64,000 nucleotides of DNA from Azospira inquinata (GCF_018905915.1 NZ_CP064782.1:558001-622000), one strand, 5' to 3'; positions 29,392 to 42,395 are shown, numbered from the stretch's first letter. Numbers and translations are program-made. The notes: generated by a model from the sequence alone, not told the origin.

Positions 29392-32097
29392 ATGACCAAC
29401 CTAAAATCCCTGATCGCCAAGCTATCTCCCGCTTCCCGCCGTGCCTTGGAGGCTGCAGCCAATGTTGCGTTGTCCCGAACCCACCATGAGGTGGATATTG
29501 AGCATGTGTTATTGGAATTACTCAGCCAGGGGGATGGGGATTTACCCCCCATGCTGAAAACCCTGGGGGTGGCAGAAAGCCGGCTGCGGGATGAGTTGAT
29601 GGGCGGGCTGGCCCGGCTGCGTAGCGGTAATACCCGTAACCCTGTGCTTTCCGAACGCATCCCGCGCTGGCTGGAGGCTTCTTGGCTAATCGCCTCGGTG
29701 GATTTTGGCGCCACACAATTACGGGGAGGCTTCCTGTTGCTTGGCTTACTGGCCACCCCGGAATTGTGGCGGTCCGTGGAAAGCTCCTGCGCCAGTTTGA
29801 CCCGGGTAACGCCCGATCAACTACGGGAATTGCTCCCGGAACTGCTGCGTCGTGCCCCGGAAGCGCGAGTGGCCACCACTGCCACCGAAAAGGATATTTC
29901 CGGCAGCGAAGGGGAAAGCGCCCCTACGGGAGCTCTTGGGGCAGGTGTCCCCACGCCCTCTCTGGACCGCTTTACCGTGGATTTGACCACCCAGGCCCGG
30001 GCAGGAAAGATCGATCCGGTATTGGGGCGGGAAGGGGAAATTCGTCAGATGGTGGATATTCTCCTGCGGCGGCGCCAGAACAACCCCATCCTCACAGGGG
30101 AACCGGGGGTAGGGAAAACCGCCGTAGTGGAAGGCCTGGCCCTGCGCATTGCCGCAGGGGAAGTCCCCGAGCCGCTTCAGAATGTGGCCCTGCGTACCCT
30201 GGACCTGGGATTGCTCCAGGCGGGCGCCAGTGTCAAAGGGGAATTTGAGAACCGACTGCGGGGCGTGATCGATGAGGTCAAGGCCAGTCTGGTCCCCATT
30301 ATTTTGTTCATCGACGAAGCGCACACCATGATTGGCGCCGGAGGCCAGGCAGGGCAAAGCGATGCAGCCAATCTGCTGAAACCCGCCCTGGCCCGGGGAG
30401 AACTGCGCACCATCGCCGCCACCACCTGGGCGGAATACAAAAAGTACTTCGAAAAGGATGCGGCCCTGGCCCGACGCTTTCAAGTGGTCAAAGTGGAAGA
30501 GCCGGACGAAGAAAACGCCATCCAAATGCTGCGGGGAGTGGTCGGCACCATGGAGACCCACCATCGGGTGCGCATTCTGGACGAAGCGGTGGTGGAAGCG
30601 GTAAAGCTCTCCGCCCGCTACATCGCCGGGCGCCAACTGCCGGACAAGGGGGTAAGTGTTCTGGATACGGCCTGCGCCCGGGTCGCCCTTTCCCGAGCAT
30701 CCAAACCGGCGGTGGTGGAAGATTTGACACGGCTGGTGGAAAACGTGGATCGGGAAATCGCCGCCCTGGGCCGGGAACAGGACGAGGCCGCCCACGGCCC
30801 TCGCCTTAAGGAGCTGGCGGCCCGCAAGGAGGAACTGGCGAAGAGCCTGAAAGAGGCCCAAGACGCCCAGGCCGCCCAGCAAGCCCTGATCGACACCATT
30901 CAGGAAACCCGCCAGGCCCTGGCAGCACTCCCTCCGGAAGGCGCCGAAGCCCCCAAGGGCAAACGCAAGGCAGGGAGCCAGGAAAGCCAGCGGGCGCAAT
31001 TACGGGCAACCCTCCAGGCCACCCAAGCCCAGCTCCATGAATTGCACCAGCAAAGCCCCCTGGTCTATGACTGTGTGGACGGAGCAACGGTGGCTGAAAT
31101 CGTGTCAGCCTGGACCGGCATTCCCCTGGGACGCATGTTGAGCGATGAAATCGACAATGTGCGCCGCCTCCAGGACCTGCTGGAACAAAGGGTCGTGGGG
31201 CAAAACCACGCCCTGGCCTTGATTGCCCGGCGACTGCGCATTGCCCGGGCTAATCTGGAAGATCCGGGGAAACCCAAGGGCGTTTTTCTCCTCGTCGGCC
31301 CCTCTGGCGTCGGCAAAACGGAAACGGCCCTGGCCCTGGCCAATGAGCTTTATGGAGGAGAACGGAATCTGGTCTGCATCAATATGTCCGAGTACCAGGA
31401 AGCTCATAGCGTTTCCGGCCTGAAGGGCTCCCCTCCGGGGTACGTGGGCTACGGTGAAGGAGGCGTGCTCACAGAAGCGGTGCGCCGCCGCCCCTACAGC
31501 GTAGTGCTGCTGGACGAGGTGGAAAAGGCCCACCCGGACGTACTGGAGCTGTTTTTCCAGGTGTTCGACAAGGGAGTGTTGGAAGATGCGGAAGGCCGAG
31601 AGGTGGATTTCCGTAACACGGTCATCCTGCTCACCTCCAACGTGGGCACCCAGCTCATCATGCAGGCCGTGGAACACGGGGTCACGGTGAACGGCCAATC
31701 CCGGGCCCCCACCCCGGAAGACCTGGCTGAATTACTGCGCCCCGACCTGCAAAAAGCCTTCAAACCAGCGTTTCTCGGACGGCTCAATGTGGTGCCTTAT
31801 TACCCGGTTCAGGATGACGTAATGAAGCGCATCATCCGCCTCAAGCTGGAACGGGTTCGGGCCCGAATCGAGGCCAATCACGGTGCCAGGCTGGACTTTG
31901 GTGACGCCCTGGTGGAGCTCATTGCCAGCCGCTGCACCGAAGTGGATAGCGGTGCCCGCAATGCGGATGCCATCATTGCGGACACCGTTCTCGCCAATCT
32001 TTCCGACGCAGTTCTAGAGCGCATGGCGGCGGGGGAACCGGTGCGCAAGATCAGCCTCAAGGTCAAAAAGGACAAACTCAGCGTCAGCGTCGCCTGA
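29392..32097 (+). CDS. clpV: ClpV (TssH), T6SS sheath-recycling AAA+ ATPase
   Basis: The 901-residue protein has a Clp N-domain (1-150), a first AAA+ domain with Walker A GEPGVGKT (about 237-244) and Walker [10 protein letters not shown], a coiled-coil middle domain rich in Glu/Ala/Lys (about 430-560), and a second AAA+ domain with GPSGVGKTE and [14 protein letters not shown]. The N-terminal [20 protein letters not shown] helix is the region that binds TssC in ClpV proteins. It unfolds contracted sheath for reuse. No clear Shine-Dalgarno precedes the ATG. GC content is high again here, marking the end of the effector island. Confidence 0.97.
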   Translation: MTNLKSLIAKLSPASRRALEAAANVALSRTHHEVDIEHVLLELLSQGDGDLPPMLKTLGVAESRLRDELMGGLARLRSGNTRNPVLSERIPRWLEASWLIASVDFGATQLRGGFLLLGLLATPELWRSVESSCASLTRVTPDQLRELLPELLRRAPEARVATTATEKDISGSEGESAPTGALGAGVPTPSLDRFTVDLTTQARAGKIDPVLGREGEIRQMVDILLRRRQNNPILTGEPGVGKTAVVEGLALRIAAGEVPEPLQNVALRTLDLGLLQAGASVKGEFENRLRGVIDEVKASLVPIILFIDEAHTMIGAGGQAGQSDAANLLKPALARGELRTIAATTWAEYKKYFEKDAALARRFQVVKVEEPDEENAIQMLRGVVGTMETHHRVRILDEAVVEAVKLSARYIAGRQLPDKGVSVLDTACARVALSRASKPAVVEDLTRLVENVDREIAALGREQDEAAHGPRLKELAARKEELAKSLKEAQDAQAAQQALIDTIQETRQALAALPPEGAEAPKGKRKAGSQESQRAQLRATLQATQAQLHELHQQSPLVYDCVDGATVAEIVSAWTGIPLGRMLSDEIDNVRRLQDLLEQRVVGQNHALALIARRLRIARANLEDPGKPKGVFLLVGPSGVGKTETALALANELYGGERNLVCINMSEYQEAHSVSGLKGSPPGYVGYGEGGVLTEAVRRRPYSVVLLDEVEKAHPDVLELFFQVFDKGVLEDAEGREVDFRNTVILLTSNVGTQLIMQAVEHGVTVNGQSRAPTPEDLAELLRPDLQKAFKPAFLGRLNVVPYYPVQDDVMKRIIRLKLERVRARIEANHGARLDFGDALVELIASRCTEVDSGARNADAIIADTVLANLSDAVLERMAAGEPVRKISLKVKKDKLSVSVA

Positions 32098-32118
32098 CCC
32101 GGGGTAGCTAAAGAAGAA

Positions 32119-32145
32119 GGCCGCCCTTATCCGGCGGCCCTCTTG
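32119..32145 (+). terminator. Terminator after clpV
   Basis: A hairpin with 7-bp GC arms (GGCCGCC / GGCGGCC) and a 7-nt loop, followed by TCTTGTT, lies 21 bp after the clpV stop and closes the plus T6SS arm. The T run is imperfect. Confidence 0.65.
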
Positions 32146-32293
32146 TTGGTAGAACCGCCGCCATGTCCGGGTTTGGGGGGGAGGGGGAGTCTATGAGACA
32201 ATCCGGCTCCTTTTCTGGGCTTATGGGGCAGAAAAAGGCAACAGGGCGCAGGCGGAAACGAACGCAGCCTGAGCAGAAATACCTAAGGGAATT

Positions 32294-32380
32294 TGGTGCC
32301 GAGAGAGGGACTCGAACCCTCACGTTGTTACCAACGGCGGATTTTGAATCCGCTGCGTCTACCGATTCCGCCACCTCGGC
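32294..32380 (-). tRNA. tRNA-Leu (anticodon CAA)
   Basis: The 87-nt minus-strand sequence starts GCCGAGGTGGCGGAATCGG, has CAA in the anticodon loop (GATTCAAAATC), a long variable arm typical of class II tRNAs, a TTCGAGTCC T-arm and an encoded CCA end. Confidence 0.97.
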
Positions 32381-32422
32381 ATGAGAAGCGCCGGGAGATT
32401 TCCCGGGCTGGGGAAGGCGCGC

Positions 32423-32451
32423 ATTATCGCTTATTCCCCCCGGCCCCACAA
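32423..32451 (-). promoter_or_regulatory. Promoter of tRNA-Leu
   Basis: On the minus strand TTGTGG (32446-32451) and GATAAT (32423-32428) are spaced by 17 bp, ending 42 bp before the tRNA 5' end; GCGCGC follows the -10 box as a stringent-type discriminator. Confidence 0.65.
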
Positions 32452-32480
32452 GCCGTTAAAACCATCCACCGTATTTTTTC

Positions 32481-33536
32481 ATGTCAGCCTCCGAACTTAC
32501 CCTCGACGATTTCGATTTTCCCCTTCCCCCGGAATTGATTGCCCAGCATCCGGCCGCCCAACGCACCGCCAGCCGCCTACTCCATGTGGACGGTAACCAA
32601 CTGGAGGACCGGCATTTTGCCGACCTGCCCCAGTTCCTGGCCCCGGGGGATTTGCTGGTCTTCAATGACACCAAGGTCATCAAGGCCCGCCTGCTGGGGC
32701 GCAAGGAAAGCGGCGGCCAGGTGGAAGTGATGCTGGAGCGCATTGTGGACGCCCATCACGCCCTGGCCCTAGTGCGGGCCAGCAAATCCCCCAAGCCCGG
32801 CTCCCGGCTGATTCTGGATGAAGCCTTCGCCCTCACCTGCACCGGCCGCCAAGGCCAGTTTTTCGAGCTGGAGCTAGCGCCAGGGGATGGGGATTTGTGG
32901 CAACTGGCCGAAGCCCACGGCCGCCTGCCCCTGCCCCCCTACATTACCCACACGCCGGAGGCGGAGGACCAGTCCCGCTATCAGACGGTCTATGCCAAAC
33001 ACCCGGGGGCCGTGGCCGCCCCCACGGCCGGGCTCCATTTCGATGAGGCCCTGCTGGCCACCCTGGCCGCCCAGGGCATCCAACAAGCTTGGCTGACCCT
33101 CCATGTGGGGGCCGGCACCTTCCAGCCCGTGCGGGAAGACCGCATCGCGGACCACCAGATGCATAGCGAACGTTACAACGTGCCCGAAGCCACCGCCCAG
33201 GCCATTCGGGACACCCGGGCTCGGGGCGGCCGGGTCGTCGCCGTGGGCACCACCTCCATGCGCACCCTGGAGGCTGCTGCCTTGGGGGACGGCACGGTAC
33301 GGGCGGGGAGCGGGGAAACGGACATTTTCATCACCCCGGGCTATCGCTTCCAGACCGTGGATCGGCTCATCACCAACTTCCACCTGCCCCGCTCCACCCT
33401 GCTCATGCTGGTTTCCGCCTTTGCGGGCATGGAACCCATCCGCCGGGCCTACGCCCACGCGGTGGCAGAGCGCTACCGGTTTTTCAGCTATGGGGACGCC
33501 ATGTTGCTGGAAAAGGCGGCGCCGACCCAGGGCTGA
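32481..33536 (+). CDS. queA: QueA, S-adenosylmethionine:tRNA ribosyltransferase-isomerase
   Basis: The 351-residue protein matches QueA in length and motifs: [16 protein letters not shown] at the start, [37 protein letters not shown], and [17 protein letters not shown]. It adds the epoxycyclopentanediol group from SAM to 7-aminomethyl-7-deazaguanine in tRNA, making epoxyqueuosine. It precedes tgt, the earlier enzyme of the same pathway, by 187 bp. Confidence 0.97.
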   Translation: MSASELTLDDFDFPLPPELIAQHPAAQRTASRLLHVDGNQLEDRHFADLPQFLAPGDLLVFNDTKVIKARLLGRKESGGQVEVMLERIVDAHHALALVRASKSPKPGSRLILDEAFALTCTGRQGQFFELELAPGDGDLWQLAEAHGRLPLPPYITHTPEAEDQSRYQTVYAKHPGAVAAPTAGLHFDEALLATLAAQGIQQAWLTLHVGAGTFQPVREDRIADHQMHSERYNVPEATAQAIRDTRARGGRVVAVGTTSMRTLEAAALGDGTVRAGSGETDIFITPGYRFQTVDRLITNFHLPRSTLLMLVSAFAGMEPIRRAYAHAVAERYRFFSYGDAMLLEKAAPTQG

Positions 33537-33645
33537 GGAGCCCAGGGCGCCTTCGGGCACCCCGTCCTCTTCCCCTTAAGGCCAGGAGCCTTACCCCGAC
33601 GGAGGCGGAGGGATTGGAACCCTTCACCCACCCTTTTCCCCTTAA

Positions 33646-34839
<1,194 letters not shown>

Positions 34840-34931
34840 GCGTCAGGGGGCATTCCACCGACACGGCAGGGTCATGGACCGGTGGTACAATGGCCCGTTT
34901 AATCCATCACCAATCCGAGAGGAGTTAGACC

Positions 34932-35267
34932 GTGCTGATTAGCGCCGCTTATGCGCAACAGGCCGGCCAGGCCGCCGCTACCGATCCCGTCAGTGGGATC
35001 ATGTCCTTTCTGCCCATGATCGTCATTTTCGCCATTTTCTGGCTGCTGATGATCCGCCCCCAAATGAAGCGCGCCAAGGAACACAAAGCCTTGCTGGGCG
35101 CCATGCAGAAGGGTGACGAAGTGGTGACCCAGGGCGGCATTGCCGGCCGGGTAACCAAGGTGGGCGAGGAATACGTCCACGTGGAAATTGCTCCGGAAAC
35201 GGAAATCGTGGTGCAAAAGCCCGCCGTGCAGATCATTCTGCCCAAAGGCACTCTGAAGTCCCTCTAA
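34932..35267 (+). CDS. yajC: YajC, Sec translocon accessory subunit
   Basis: The 111-residue protein has one membrane segment (about 24-44, FLPMIVIFAIFWLLMIRPQ) followed by the YajC domain with MKRAKEHKALLGAMQKGDEV. YajC binds SecDF-SecYEG in the inner membrane. The start is a GTG with AGGAG 10 bp upstream. A TACAAT -10-like box lies at 34886-34891. It precedes secD by 78 bp, the usual tgt-yajC-secD-secF order. Confidence 0.96.
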   Translation: MLISAAYAQQAGQAAATDPVSGIMSFLPMIVIFAIFWLLMIRPQMKRAKEHKALLGAMQKGDEVVTQGGIAGRVTKVGEEYVHVEIAPETEIVVQKPAVQIILPKGTLKSL

Positions 35268-35345
35268 GAACGCGACGCCAGGGCGGGAGCAATTCCCGCC
35301 CGTTGTTTTTGGCCGCGCCTCTTTTCTTGCGCGAAGAAACACACT

Positions 35346-37220
35346 ATGAATCGCTACCCCCTCTGGAAATACATCACCGTTGCCGTGGCGCTGGTGATCG
35401 GCTTCCTTTACACCCTGCCCAATTTCTTCGGCGAATCGCCGGCGGTGCAGGTCTCCCCCACCCACGTCACCATCAAGGTGGATAACCAGCTCCTGGCCCG
35501 GGTCGAAGGCACCCTGAAAGACGCGGGCGTGACCAGCGAAGGCATTTTCCTGGACAGCAACGGGGTCAAGGCCCGCTTCCGGGATACGGATACCCAGCTG
35601 AAAGCCAAGGATCTACTGGAAAAAGCCTTCAATCCCGATCCGGCCAACCCGGAATACGTGGTGGCCCTGAATCTGCTCTCCGCCACTCCCCAATGGCTCA
35701 CCAGCATGGGCGCCCTGCCCATGTACCTGGGCCTGGACCTGCGGGGCGGGGTGCACTTCCTGCTGCAAGTGGATATGCAGGGGGCCCTGACCAAGCGTCT
35801 GGATTCCACCGCCGCCGACCTGCGCAGCCTGCTGCGGGACAAGAACATCCGCCACGCGGGCATTGACCGGCAGGGTAGCGGGGTCATCATCCGCTTCCGG
35901 GACGAAGACACCCTGAAGGCTGCCCAGACCGCCATTGAAGACAATCAGGCGGATCTGCAACTGGCGGAAAGCGGCAGCGGCTCCGATCTGAAGCTCTACG
36001 CCACTATGAAGCCGGAAGCCATCAAGCGCATCCAGGACTTCGCCATCAAGCAGAACATCACCACCCTGCACAACCGGATTAACGAACTGGGCGTGGCCGA
36101 GCCGGTGATCCAGCAACAGGGCGCTGACCGTATCGTGGTGCAGCTCCCCGGGGTGCAGGACACGGCCAAGGCCAAGGACATCCTGGGCCGCACCGCCTCC
36201 CTGGAAATCCGCATGGTGGATGACGATCCCAGCGCCATTGAAGCCGCTCGGGCCGGACAGACGCCCTTCGGCGACGAAATCTATTCGGAGCGGGCCGGCC
36301 TGCCCATCCTGGTGAAGAAGCAGGTGGTGCTCACCGGGGATCGGCTCACGGACGCCCAACCCGGCTTCGACGGCCAAACCCACGAACCGGCGGTGCACCT
36401 CACCCTGGATTCCGCCGGCGCCCGGATTTTCAAGGACGTGACCCGGGATAACGTGGGCAAGCGCATGGCCATCCTGCTCATCGAAAAGGGCAAGGGGGAA
36501 GTGGTGACCGCTCCGGTGATCCGGGGTGAAATCGGCGGCGGCCGGGTGCAGATCAGCGGCAAGATGAGCACCCAGGAAGCCAGCGACACCGCCCTGCTGC
36601 TCCGGGCCGGTTCCCTGGCCGCCCCCATGGACATCGTGGAAGAACGGACCATCGGCCCGTCCCTCGGCGCGGACAACATCAAGAAGGGCTTCCACTCCAA
36701 TCTGTGGGGCTTCTCCGCCATCGCCATTTTCATGATCCTGTACTACATGGTCTTCGGCATGGTCTCCGTGGCGGCCCTGGCTTCCAACCTGCTGTTCCTG
36801 GTGGCCATTCTCTCCATGTTGCAGGCCACCCTGACCCTGCCCGGGATCGCGGCTATCGCCCTGACCCTGGGGATGGCCATCGACTCCAACGTGCTGATCA
36901 ACGAGCGGATCCGGGAAGAGCTGCGTAACGGGGCCAGTCCCCAGGCGGCCATCTCCGCCGGTTACGAACGGGCTTTCGATACCATCATCGACTCCAACAT
37001 CACCACCCTGATTGTGGGGATCATGCTCCTGGCCTTCGGTTCCGGCCCCATCCGGGGCTTTGCCGTGGTCCACTGCCTGGGCATCCTCACCTCCATGTTC
37101 AGTTCCGTGGTGGTCTCCCGGTCCCTGGTGAATCTGATCTACGGCCGCCGTCGCAAGCTGGAAAAACTGGCCATCGGCCAAATCTGGAAGCCCGGCAACG
37201 TTGCCGGCAGCGCCAAGTAA
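35346..37220 (+). CDS. secD: SecD, protein export membrane protein
   Basis: The 624-residue protein has an N-terminal membrane helix (about 7-26), the large periplasmic P1 head, the LGLDLRGGVHFLLQVD signature near residue 126, and five C-terminal membrane segments including GMAIDSNVLINERIREE. With SecF it uses the proton gradient to help pull proteins across the membrane. Length fits the family. Confidence 0.98.
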   Translation: MNRYPLWKYITVAVALVIGFLYTLPNFFGESPAVQVSPTHVTIKVDNQLLARVEGTLKDAGVTSEGIFLDSNGVKARFRDTDTQLKAKDLLEKAFNPDPANPEYVVALNLLSATPQWLTSMGALPMYLGLDLRGGVHFLLQVDMQGALTKRLDSTAADLRSLLRDKNIRHAGIDRQGSGVIIRFRDEDTLKAAQTAIEDNQADLQLAESGSGSDLKLYATMKPEAIKRIQDFAIKQNITTLHNRINELGVAEPVIQQQGADRIVVQLPGVQDTAKAKDILGRTASLEIRMVDDDPSAIEAARAGQTPFGDEIYSERAGLPILVKKQVVLTGDRLTDAQPGFDGQTHEPAVHLTLDSAGARIFKDVTRDNVGKRMAILLIEKGKGEVVTAPVIRGEIGGGRVQISGKMSTQEASDTALLLRAGSLAAPMDIVEERTIGPSLGADNIKKGFHSNLWGFSAIAIFMILYYMVFGMVSVAALASNLLFLVAILSMLQATLTLPGIAAIALTLGMAIDSNVLINERIREELRNGASPQAAISAGYERAFDTIIDSNITTLIVGIMLLAFGSGPIRGFAVVHCLGILTSMFSSVVVSRSLVNLIYGRRRKLEKLAIGQIWKPGNVAGSAK

Positions 37221-37230
37221 GGAAACCGCC

Positions 37231-38178
37231 ATGGAATTCTTCCGCATTCACAAAGACATTCCCTTCATGCGCCATGCGCTGGTGTTCAACGTCATTTCGG
37301 CGATTACCTTCGTAGCGGCCATTTTCTTCCTCGCCACCCGGGGCCTCCACCTGTCCGTGGAATTCACCGGGGGCACCCTGATCGAAGTCCATTACAGCCA
37401 GGCCGCCGATCTGGAGAAAATGCGGGGCGCCCTAGAACACTCGGGCTACAGCGATTTCTCCGTGCAGAATTTCGGTTCCTCCGAGGATGTGCTGATTCGC
37501 CTGCCCCTGAAGGGCGAACAGAACACCGCCAAGCTGGGTGAATCCGTCATGGGCGCCCTCCACGCCGAGGACGCTTCCGCCTCCCTGCGCCGGGTGGAAT
37601 TCGTGGGGCCCCAGGTGGGTCAGGAACTGGCCACCAACGGGGCCCTGGCCCTGCTCCTGGTGGTCATCGGCATCATCATCTACCTGGCCTTCCGCTTTGA
37701 ATGGCGCTTCTCCATTTCCGCCATCATCGCCAACCTGCACGACGTGGTGATCATCCTGGGCTTCTTCGCCTTCTTCCAGTGGGAATTTTCCCTCTCGGTG
37801 CTGGCGGCGGTCCTGGCCGTGCTGGGCTATTCGGTGAATGAATCCGTGGTGGTGTTCGACCGGGTGCGGGAAACCTTCCGCAAGGTGCGGGGCTTAAGCA
37901 CCCATGAGGTGCTAGACCATGCCATTACCAGCACCATCTCCCGGACCATCATCACCCACGGTTGTACCCAGATGATGGTGCTCTCCATGCTGGTCTTCGG
38001 CGGCGAAACCCTGCACTACTTCGCCCTGGCCCTGACCATCGGCATCTGCTTCGGGATTTACTCCTCCGTGCTGGTGGCCAGCCCCCTGGTGATGTGGCTG
38101 GGGGTTTCCCGGGAGCAGTTCATCAAGCCCCTCAAGGCCAAGGACCCCAACGTGAGTTCCGACGGCGCCTGCGTCTAA
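37231..38178 (+). CDS. secF: SecF, protein export membrane protein
   Basis: The 315-residue protein has six membrane helices and SecF motifs: LSVELFTGG-like LSVEFTGGTLIEV near residue 34 and YSVNESVVVFDRVRET near 202. The ATG at 37231, with GGAAACC just upstream, is preferred over a start at 37201 that would overlap secD. It forms a complex with SecD. A terminator follows at 38200-38236. Confidence 0.98.
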   Translation: MEFFRIHKDIPFMRHALVFNVISAITFVAAIFFLATRGLHLSVEFTGGTLIEVHYSQAADLEKMRGALEHSGYSDFSVQNFGSSEDVLIRLPLKGEQNTAKLGESVMGALHAEDASASLRRVEFVGPQVGQELATNGALALLLVVIGIIIYLAFRFEWRFSISAIIANLHDVVIILGFFAFFQWEFSLSVLAAVLAVLGYSVNESVVVFDRVRETFRKVRGLSTHEVLDHAITSTISRTIITHGCTQMMVLSMLVFGGETLHYFALALTIGICFGIYSSVLVASPLVMWLGVSREQFIKPLKAKDPNVSSDGACV

Positions 38179-38199
38179 GGCGCGCCAGTCGTACCGGAC

Positions 38200-38236
38200 A
38201 GGCCTTCATGCTCTTTGGCGTGAAGGCCTTTTTTCT
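38200..38236 (+). terminator. Terminator after secF
   Basis: Hairpin arms AGGCCTTCATGC and GCGTGAAGGCCT (one G-T pair) with a 6-nt loop are followed by TTTTTTC, a standard intrinsic terminator 21 bp after secF. Confidence 0.88.
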
Positions 38237-38257
38237 TTTCTCCTTCGGAGTATCCCC

Positions 38258-38947
38258 ATGAGTGACACACAGCAAATCAAATTATGGGACCTGCCCACCC
38301 GCCTCTTCCACTGGACCCTGGCCGCCGCCGTCATCGCCGCCATCGTCACCGGCCATGTGGGGGGCAACGCCATTGAATGGCACGGCCGTCTGGGCCTGCT
38401 GGTGGTAGGCCTGGTAGTGTTCCGCCTGGTGTGGGGCTTTATCGGTTCCACCTACGCCCGCTTCGCCACCTTTTTCCCCACCCCCGCCGGTATCCGCCGC
38501 TACCTGAAAGGCCAATGGCAAGGCGTGGGCCACAATCCCCTGGGGGCCCTCTCTGTTTTCGCCCTCCTCGCCCTGACCGCCTGCCAGGTGGGCACCGGGC
38601 TCTTCGCCAATGACGACATCGCCTTCCAGGGCTATCTCTTCAACCTGGCGGGCAAGGACCTGTCCGATACCCTCTCGGGCATCCACGAGCTGTGCGGCAA
38701 TCTGCTCACCGGCCTGATCGTGCTCCACGTGGCCGCCATCGTTTTCTATTTCCACATGCGCCACCACAACCTGGTACGCCCCATGATTACCGGCAAAGCT
38801 CCCGCCCCCGCAGGGACGCCGGATGCCCAGGGCGGCCGCCTAGTGGCCTTTATCGTGGCCCTGGTCCTGGCCCTGGCCGCCGTATGGGGCGCCAGCGGCA
38901 CCTGGCTGCCCGCCCCGCCCCCCACCACCAGCAATCAGGACTGGTAG
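38258..38947 (+). CDS. Cytochrome b561-family membrane protein
   Basis: The 229-residue protein has four or five membrane segments and the histidines expected for two b-hemes: LFHWTL (near 18), GRLGLLVVGL preceded by WHG (near 48), and LIVLHVAAIVFYFHMRHHN near 157-173. Proteins of this type (Pfam cytochrome b561 group) pass electrons from quinol to periplasmic carriers. It faces a cytochrome c' gene across a shared terminator; the two types of protein often occur together, so the c' may be its partner. Confidence 0.92.
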   Translation: MSDTQQIKLWDLPTRLFHWTLAAAVIAAIVTGHVGGNAIEWHGRLGLLVVGLVVFRLVWGFIGSTYARFATFFPTPAGIRRYLKGQWQGVGHNPLGALSVFALLALTACQVGTGLFANDDIAFQGYLFNLAGKDLSDTLSGIHELCGNLLTGLIVLHVAAIVFYFHMRHHNLVRPMITGKAPAPAGTPDAQGGRLVAFIVALVLALAAVWGASGTWLPAPPPTTSNQDW

Positions 38948-38985
38948 GCACGGGGAAAGGCGTCAGGAAACCCCTTTCCTCCGCC

Positions 38986-39023
38986 CCAAAGAAAAAGCCG
39001 CCCAAGGGCGGCTTTTTCTTTGG
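38986..39023. terminator. Bidirectional terminator
   Basis: Perfect 18-bp arms (CCAAAGAAAAAGCCGCCC and its complement) around AA lie between the convergent cytochrome b561 and cytochrome c' genes, with A and T tracts on both sides. It can stop transcription from either direction. Confidence 0.9.
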
Positions 39024-39077
39024 TCACAGCGGTTTGGCCACTAGGACCAAGAGCCCGCTGGGGTGAAATCCCGGGGC

Positions 39078-39557
39078 TTATTCCTTTTCCCGGAACTTGT
39101 CGTGGCAGGACTTGCAGGCTTCCCCGGTCTTGCCGAAGGCCACCTTGACGGCCCCCGCATCACCGCTGGCAGCAGCCCGGGCCAGTTCGTTGGTGGCCTT
39201 GGAAAGGCCGATGGCCAGTTCCTTCACCTTTTCCGGCTGCTTGAAGAGTTCGGGCTTCACATGGGTATGCACCCCGGCACCAGCCTTGTCGGAACCGGCG
39301 GGATAGAGGGCGCCCATGCCGGAATTGGCGATGGCGTTAATGGTGTTGGCAGCGGCGGCCACCTGTTCCTTGTTGTAGTTGCCCGCCAGATTTCCCTTGA
39401 TCTTGCCCATGTTCCAGGCCATGAACTTGTAACCGGCCTGCCGGGTGACAATGGCTTCATCGGTGGGGCTCATGTTTTCCCGGGCCAGGGCCAGGGAAGC
39501 ACTGCCGACCAGGGTGGCGCCAAGCACCAGGGAAACGAGCAAAGAAGAAGACTTCAT
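39078..39557 (-). CDS. Cytochrome c'
   Basis: The 159-residue protein has a signal peptide (about 1-26, ending LALA before REN) and a four-helix bundle sequence with the heme site CKSCHDKF near the C-terminus, the defining layout of class II cytochromes c. A conserved RQAGYKFMAWNMGKIKG stretch lies near residue 39. Cytochromes c' bind NO and CO and can carry electrons in the periplasm. The ATG at 39557 is chosen for the signal peptide and GGAGGT upstream. Confidence 0.95.
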   Translation of the reverse strand: MKSSSLLVSLVLGATLVGSASLALARENMSPTDEAIVTRQAGYKFMAWNMGKIKGNLAGNYNKEQVAAAANTINAIANSGMGALYPAGSDKAGAGVHTHVKPELFKQPEKVKELAIGLSKATNELARAAASGDAGAVKVAFGKTGEACKSCHDKFREKE

Positions 39558-39711
39558 GGGTGATACCTCCAGGTTGGGTTGAGCGGAAGGGTCTTCCCGG
39601 ACGGGAAGCCCGTTTCTTCTGGGTAAATTATAGAGCCCCCACCCCCGGGTCATGCCGTGGGGATGGTAAAGATAGGTAAAAGGAACGCTGAGGAACGCCA
39701 GCCCATCCCGC

Positions 39712-40029
39712 CTAGAGATTGAAAACGTGCTTGACCCGCAGGGTGGCGCCGCTGGCGATCACTTGCAGCAGCCGGTCGATATTGGGGTGCTTGCCCGGAT
39801 GGCGCTTGGCATCTTCCCCATGTTCGGCAAACAGTTCCACCCCTTTTTCCGCCGCCTGGGGGGTAATGGCCCCATAGGTCTGGGCCAAGTGGTTATAGAC
39901 CGCCAGGGAACCCTGGCTGCCCGGCTTGTTTTCGATCAGGCCCACGGCGTTGCCCTCCCCATCCAGCAGGTTGATGGCGGACAGATGGGAAACGCCGGGT
40001 AGTTTTTTCAGGTTTTCGGCAAAACTCAT
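39712..40029 (-). CDS. DUF2322-like small protein
   Basis: The 105-residue protein begins SFAENLKKLPGVSHLSAINL and ends in a basic strand ATLRVKHVF. It has no signal peptide or membrane segment. I believe it belongs to the DUF2322 family of small betaproteobacterial proteins; no function is known. It lies downstream of the purB terminator and so needs its own promoter. Confidence 0.75.
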   Translation of the reverse strand: MSFAENLKKLPGVSHLSAINLLDGEGNAVGLIENKPGSQGSLAVYNHLAQTYGAITPQAAEKGVELFAEHGEDAKRHPGKHPNIDRLLQVIASGATLRVKHVFNL

Positions 40030-40060
40030 GGAAGGAACTCCGGTTTGGGGTTAGGAAAGA

Positions 40061-40084
40061 AAAACGGCCCCGCAAGGCCGTTTT
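40061..40084 (-). terminator. Terminator after purB
   Basis: Arms AAAACGGCC and GGCCGTTTT surround a 6-nt loop; on the minus strand a T-rich run follows. It lies 41 bp past the purB stop. Confidence 0.85.
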
Positions 40085-40125
40085 CAAAGCAGGGAAGGCG
40101 GAGGCGGCACCGCCCCCGGCCCGGG

Positions 40126-41711
<1,586 letters not shown>

Positions 41712-42320
41712 ATGAAACTGATCGGCACAACCACCAGCCCCTTCGTACGCAAAGTCCGCGTCGTGCTGGCGGAAAAGAAAATCGAAGCGGAATTCCAGAT
41801 CGACTCCCCCTGGACTCCCGACACCCATGTTCCCGATGTGAATCCCCTGGGCAAAATTCCGGTCCTGATCCTGGATGACGGCAGCCCCATGTTCGATTCC
41901 CGGGTCATTGTGGAATACCTGGACAACGTCACCCCCAACAACAAGCTCATGCCTGCCCCCAACCGGGAGCGGATGGAAGTGAAGCGTTGGGAAGCCCTGG
42001 CGGACGGGGTCTGTGAGGCCGGGGTAGCCGCCTTCCTGGAAGGCAAGCGCCCCAAGAACGAAAAAAGCCCGGCCTGGATCAAGCGTCAGCGGGAAAAAAT
42101 CACCCGCAGCCTGGACTTTATGGCCGGGGAACTGGGGGAAGGTACCTGGTGTATGGGTACCCACTTCTCCCTGGCCGATGTGGCCGTGGGCGTAGCCCTG
42201 GGCTACCTGGATTTCCGCTTCCCCGATATCGACTGGCGGGTGGCCCATCCGGGACTGGCCCGGGTGTACGAAAAGCTCATGCAACGCCCCTCCTTCGCCG
42301 AGACGGTGCCCCAGGAATAA
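41712..42320 (+). CDS. Glutathione S-transferase family protein
   Basis: The 202-residue protein has the thioredoxin-like N-domain (1-80) with TTTSPFVRKVRVVLAEK, the cis-Pro segment NPLGKIPVLIL and DSRVIVEYLD (glutathione-binding Ser), then a helical C-domain with the N-capping motif FSLADVAVGVALGYLD. The SPFVRKVRV start is typical of bacterial Ser/Cys-type or stringent-starvation-like GSTs; the substrate cannot be told. It has its own promoter and terminator. Confidence 0.93.
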   Translation: MKLIGTTTSPFVRKVRVVLAEKKIEAEFQIDSPWTPDTHVPDVNPLGKIPVLILDDGSPMFDSRVIVEYLDNVTPNNKLMPAPNRERMEVKRWEALADGVCEAGVAAFLEGKRPKNEKSPAWIKRQREKITRSLDFMAGELGEGTWCMGTHFSLADVAVGVALGYLDFRFPDIDWRVAHPGLARVYEKLMQRPSFAETVPQE

Positions 42321-42336
42321 GCCTCCAGGCCCCCAA

Positions 42337-42366
42337 AGAAAAAGCCGCCGCATTCGGCGGCTTTTG
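42337..42366. terminator. Bidirectional terminator
   Basis: Arms GCCGCCG and CGGCGGC around a 4-nt loop are flanked by A and T tracts, between the convergent transferase gene and the DprE2-like gene. The left flank CCCCAAAGAAAAAGCCGCC repeats that of the terminator at 38986. Confidence 0.85.
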
Positions 42367-42395
42367 CGTTCACGGTCACCGGCCGTGACCGTCCC

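Noticed and set aside
35613..37247. A 544-codon frame antisense to secD
   Set aside because: secD is certain on the plus strand. Long antisense frames are common opposite GC-rich genes because of codon bias.
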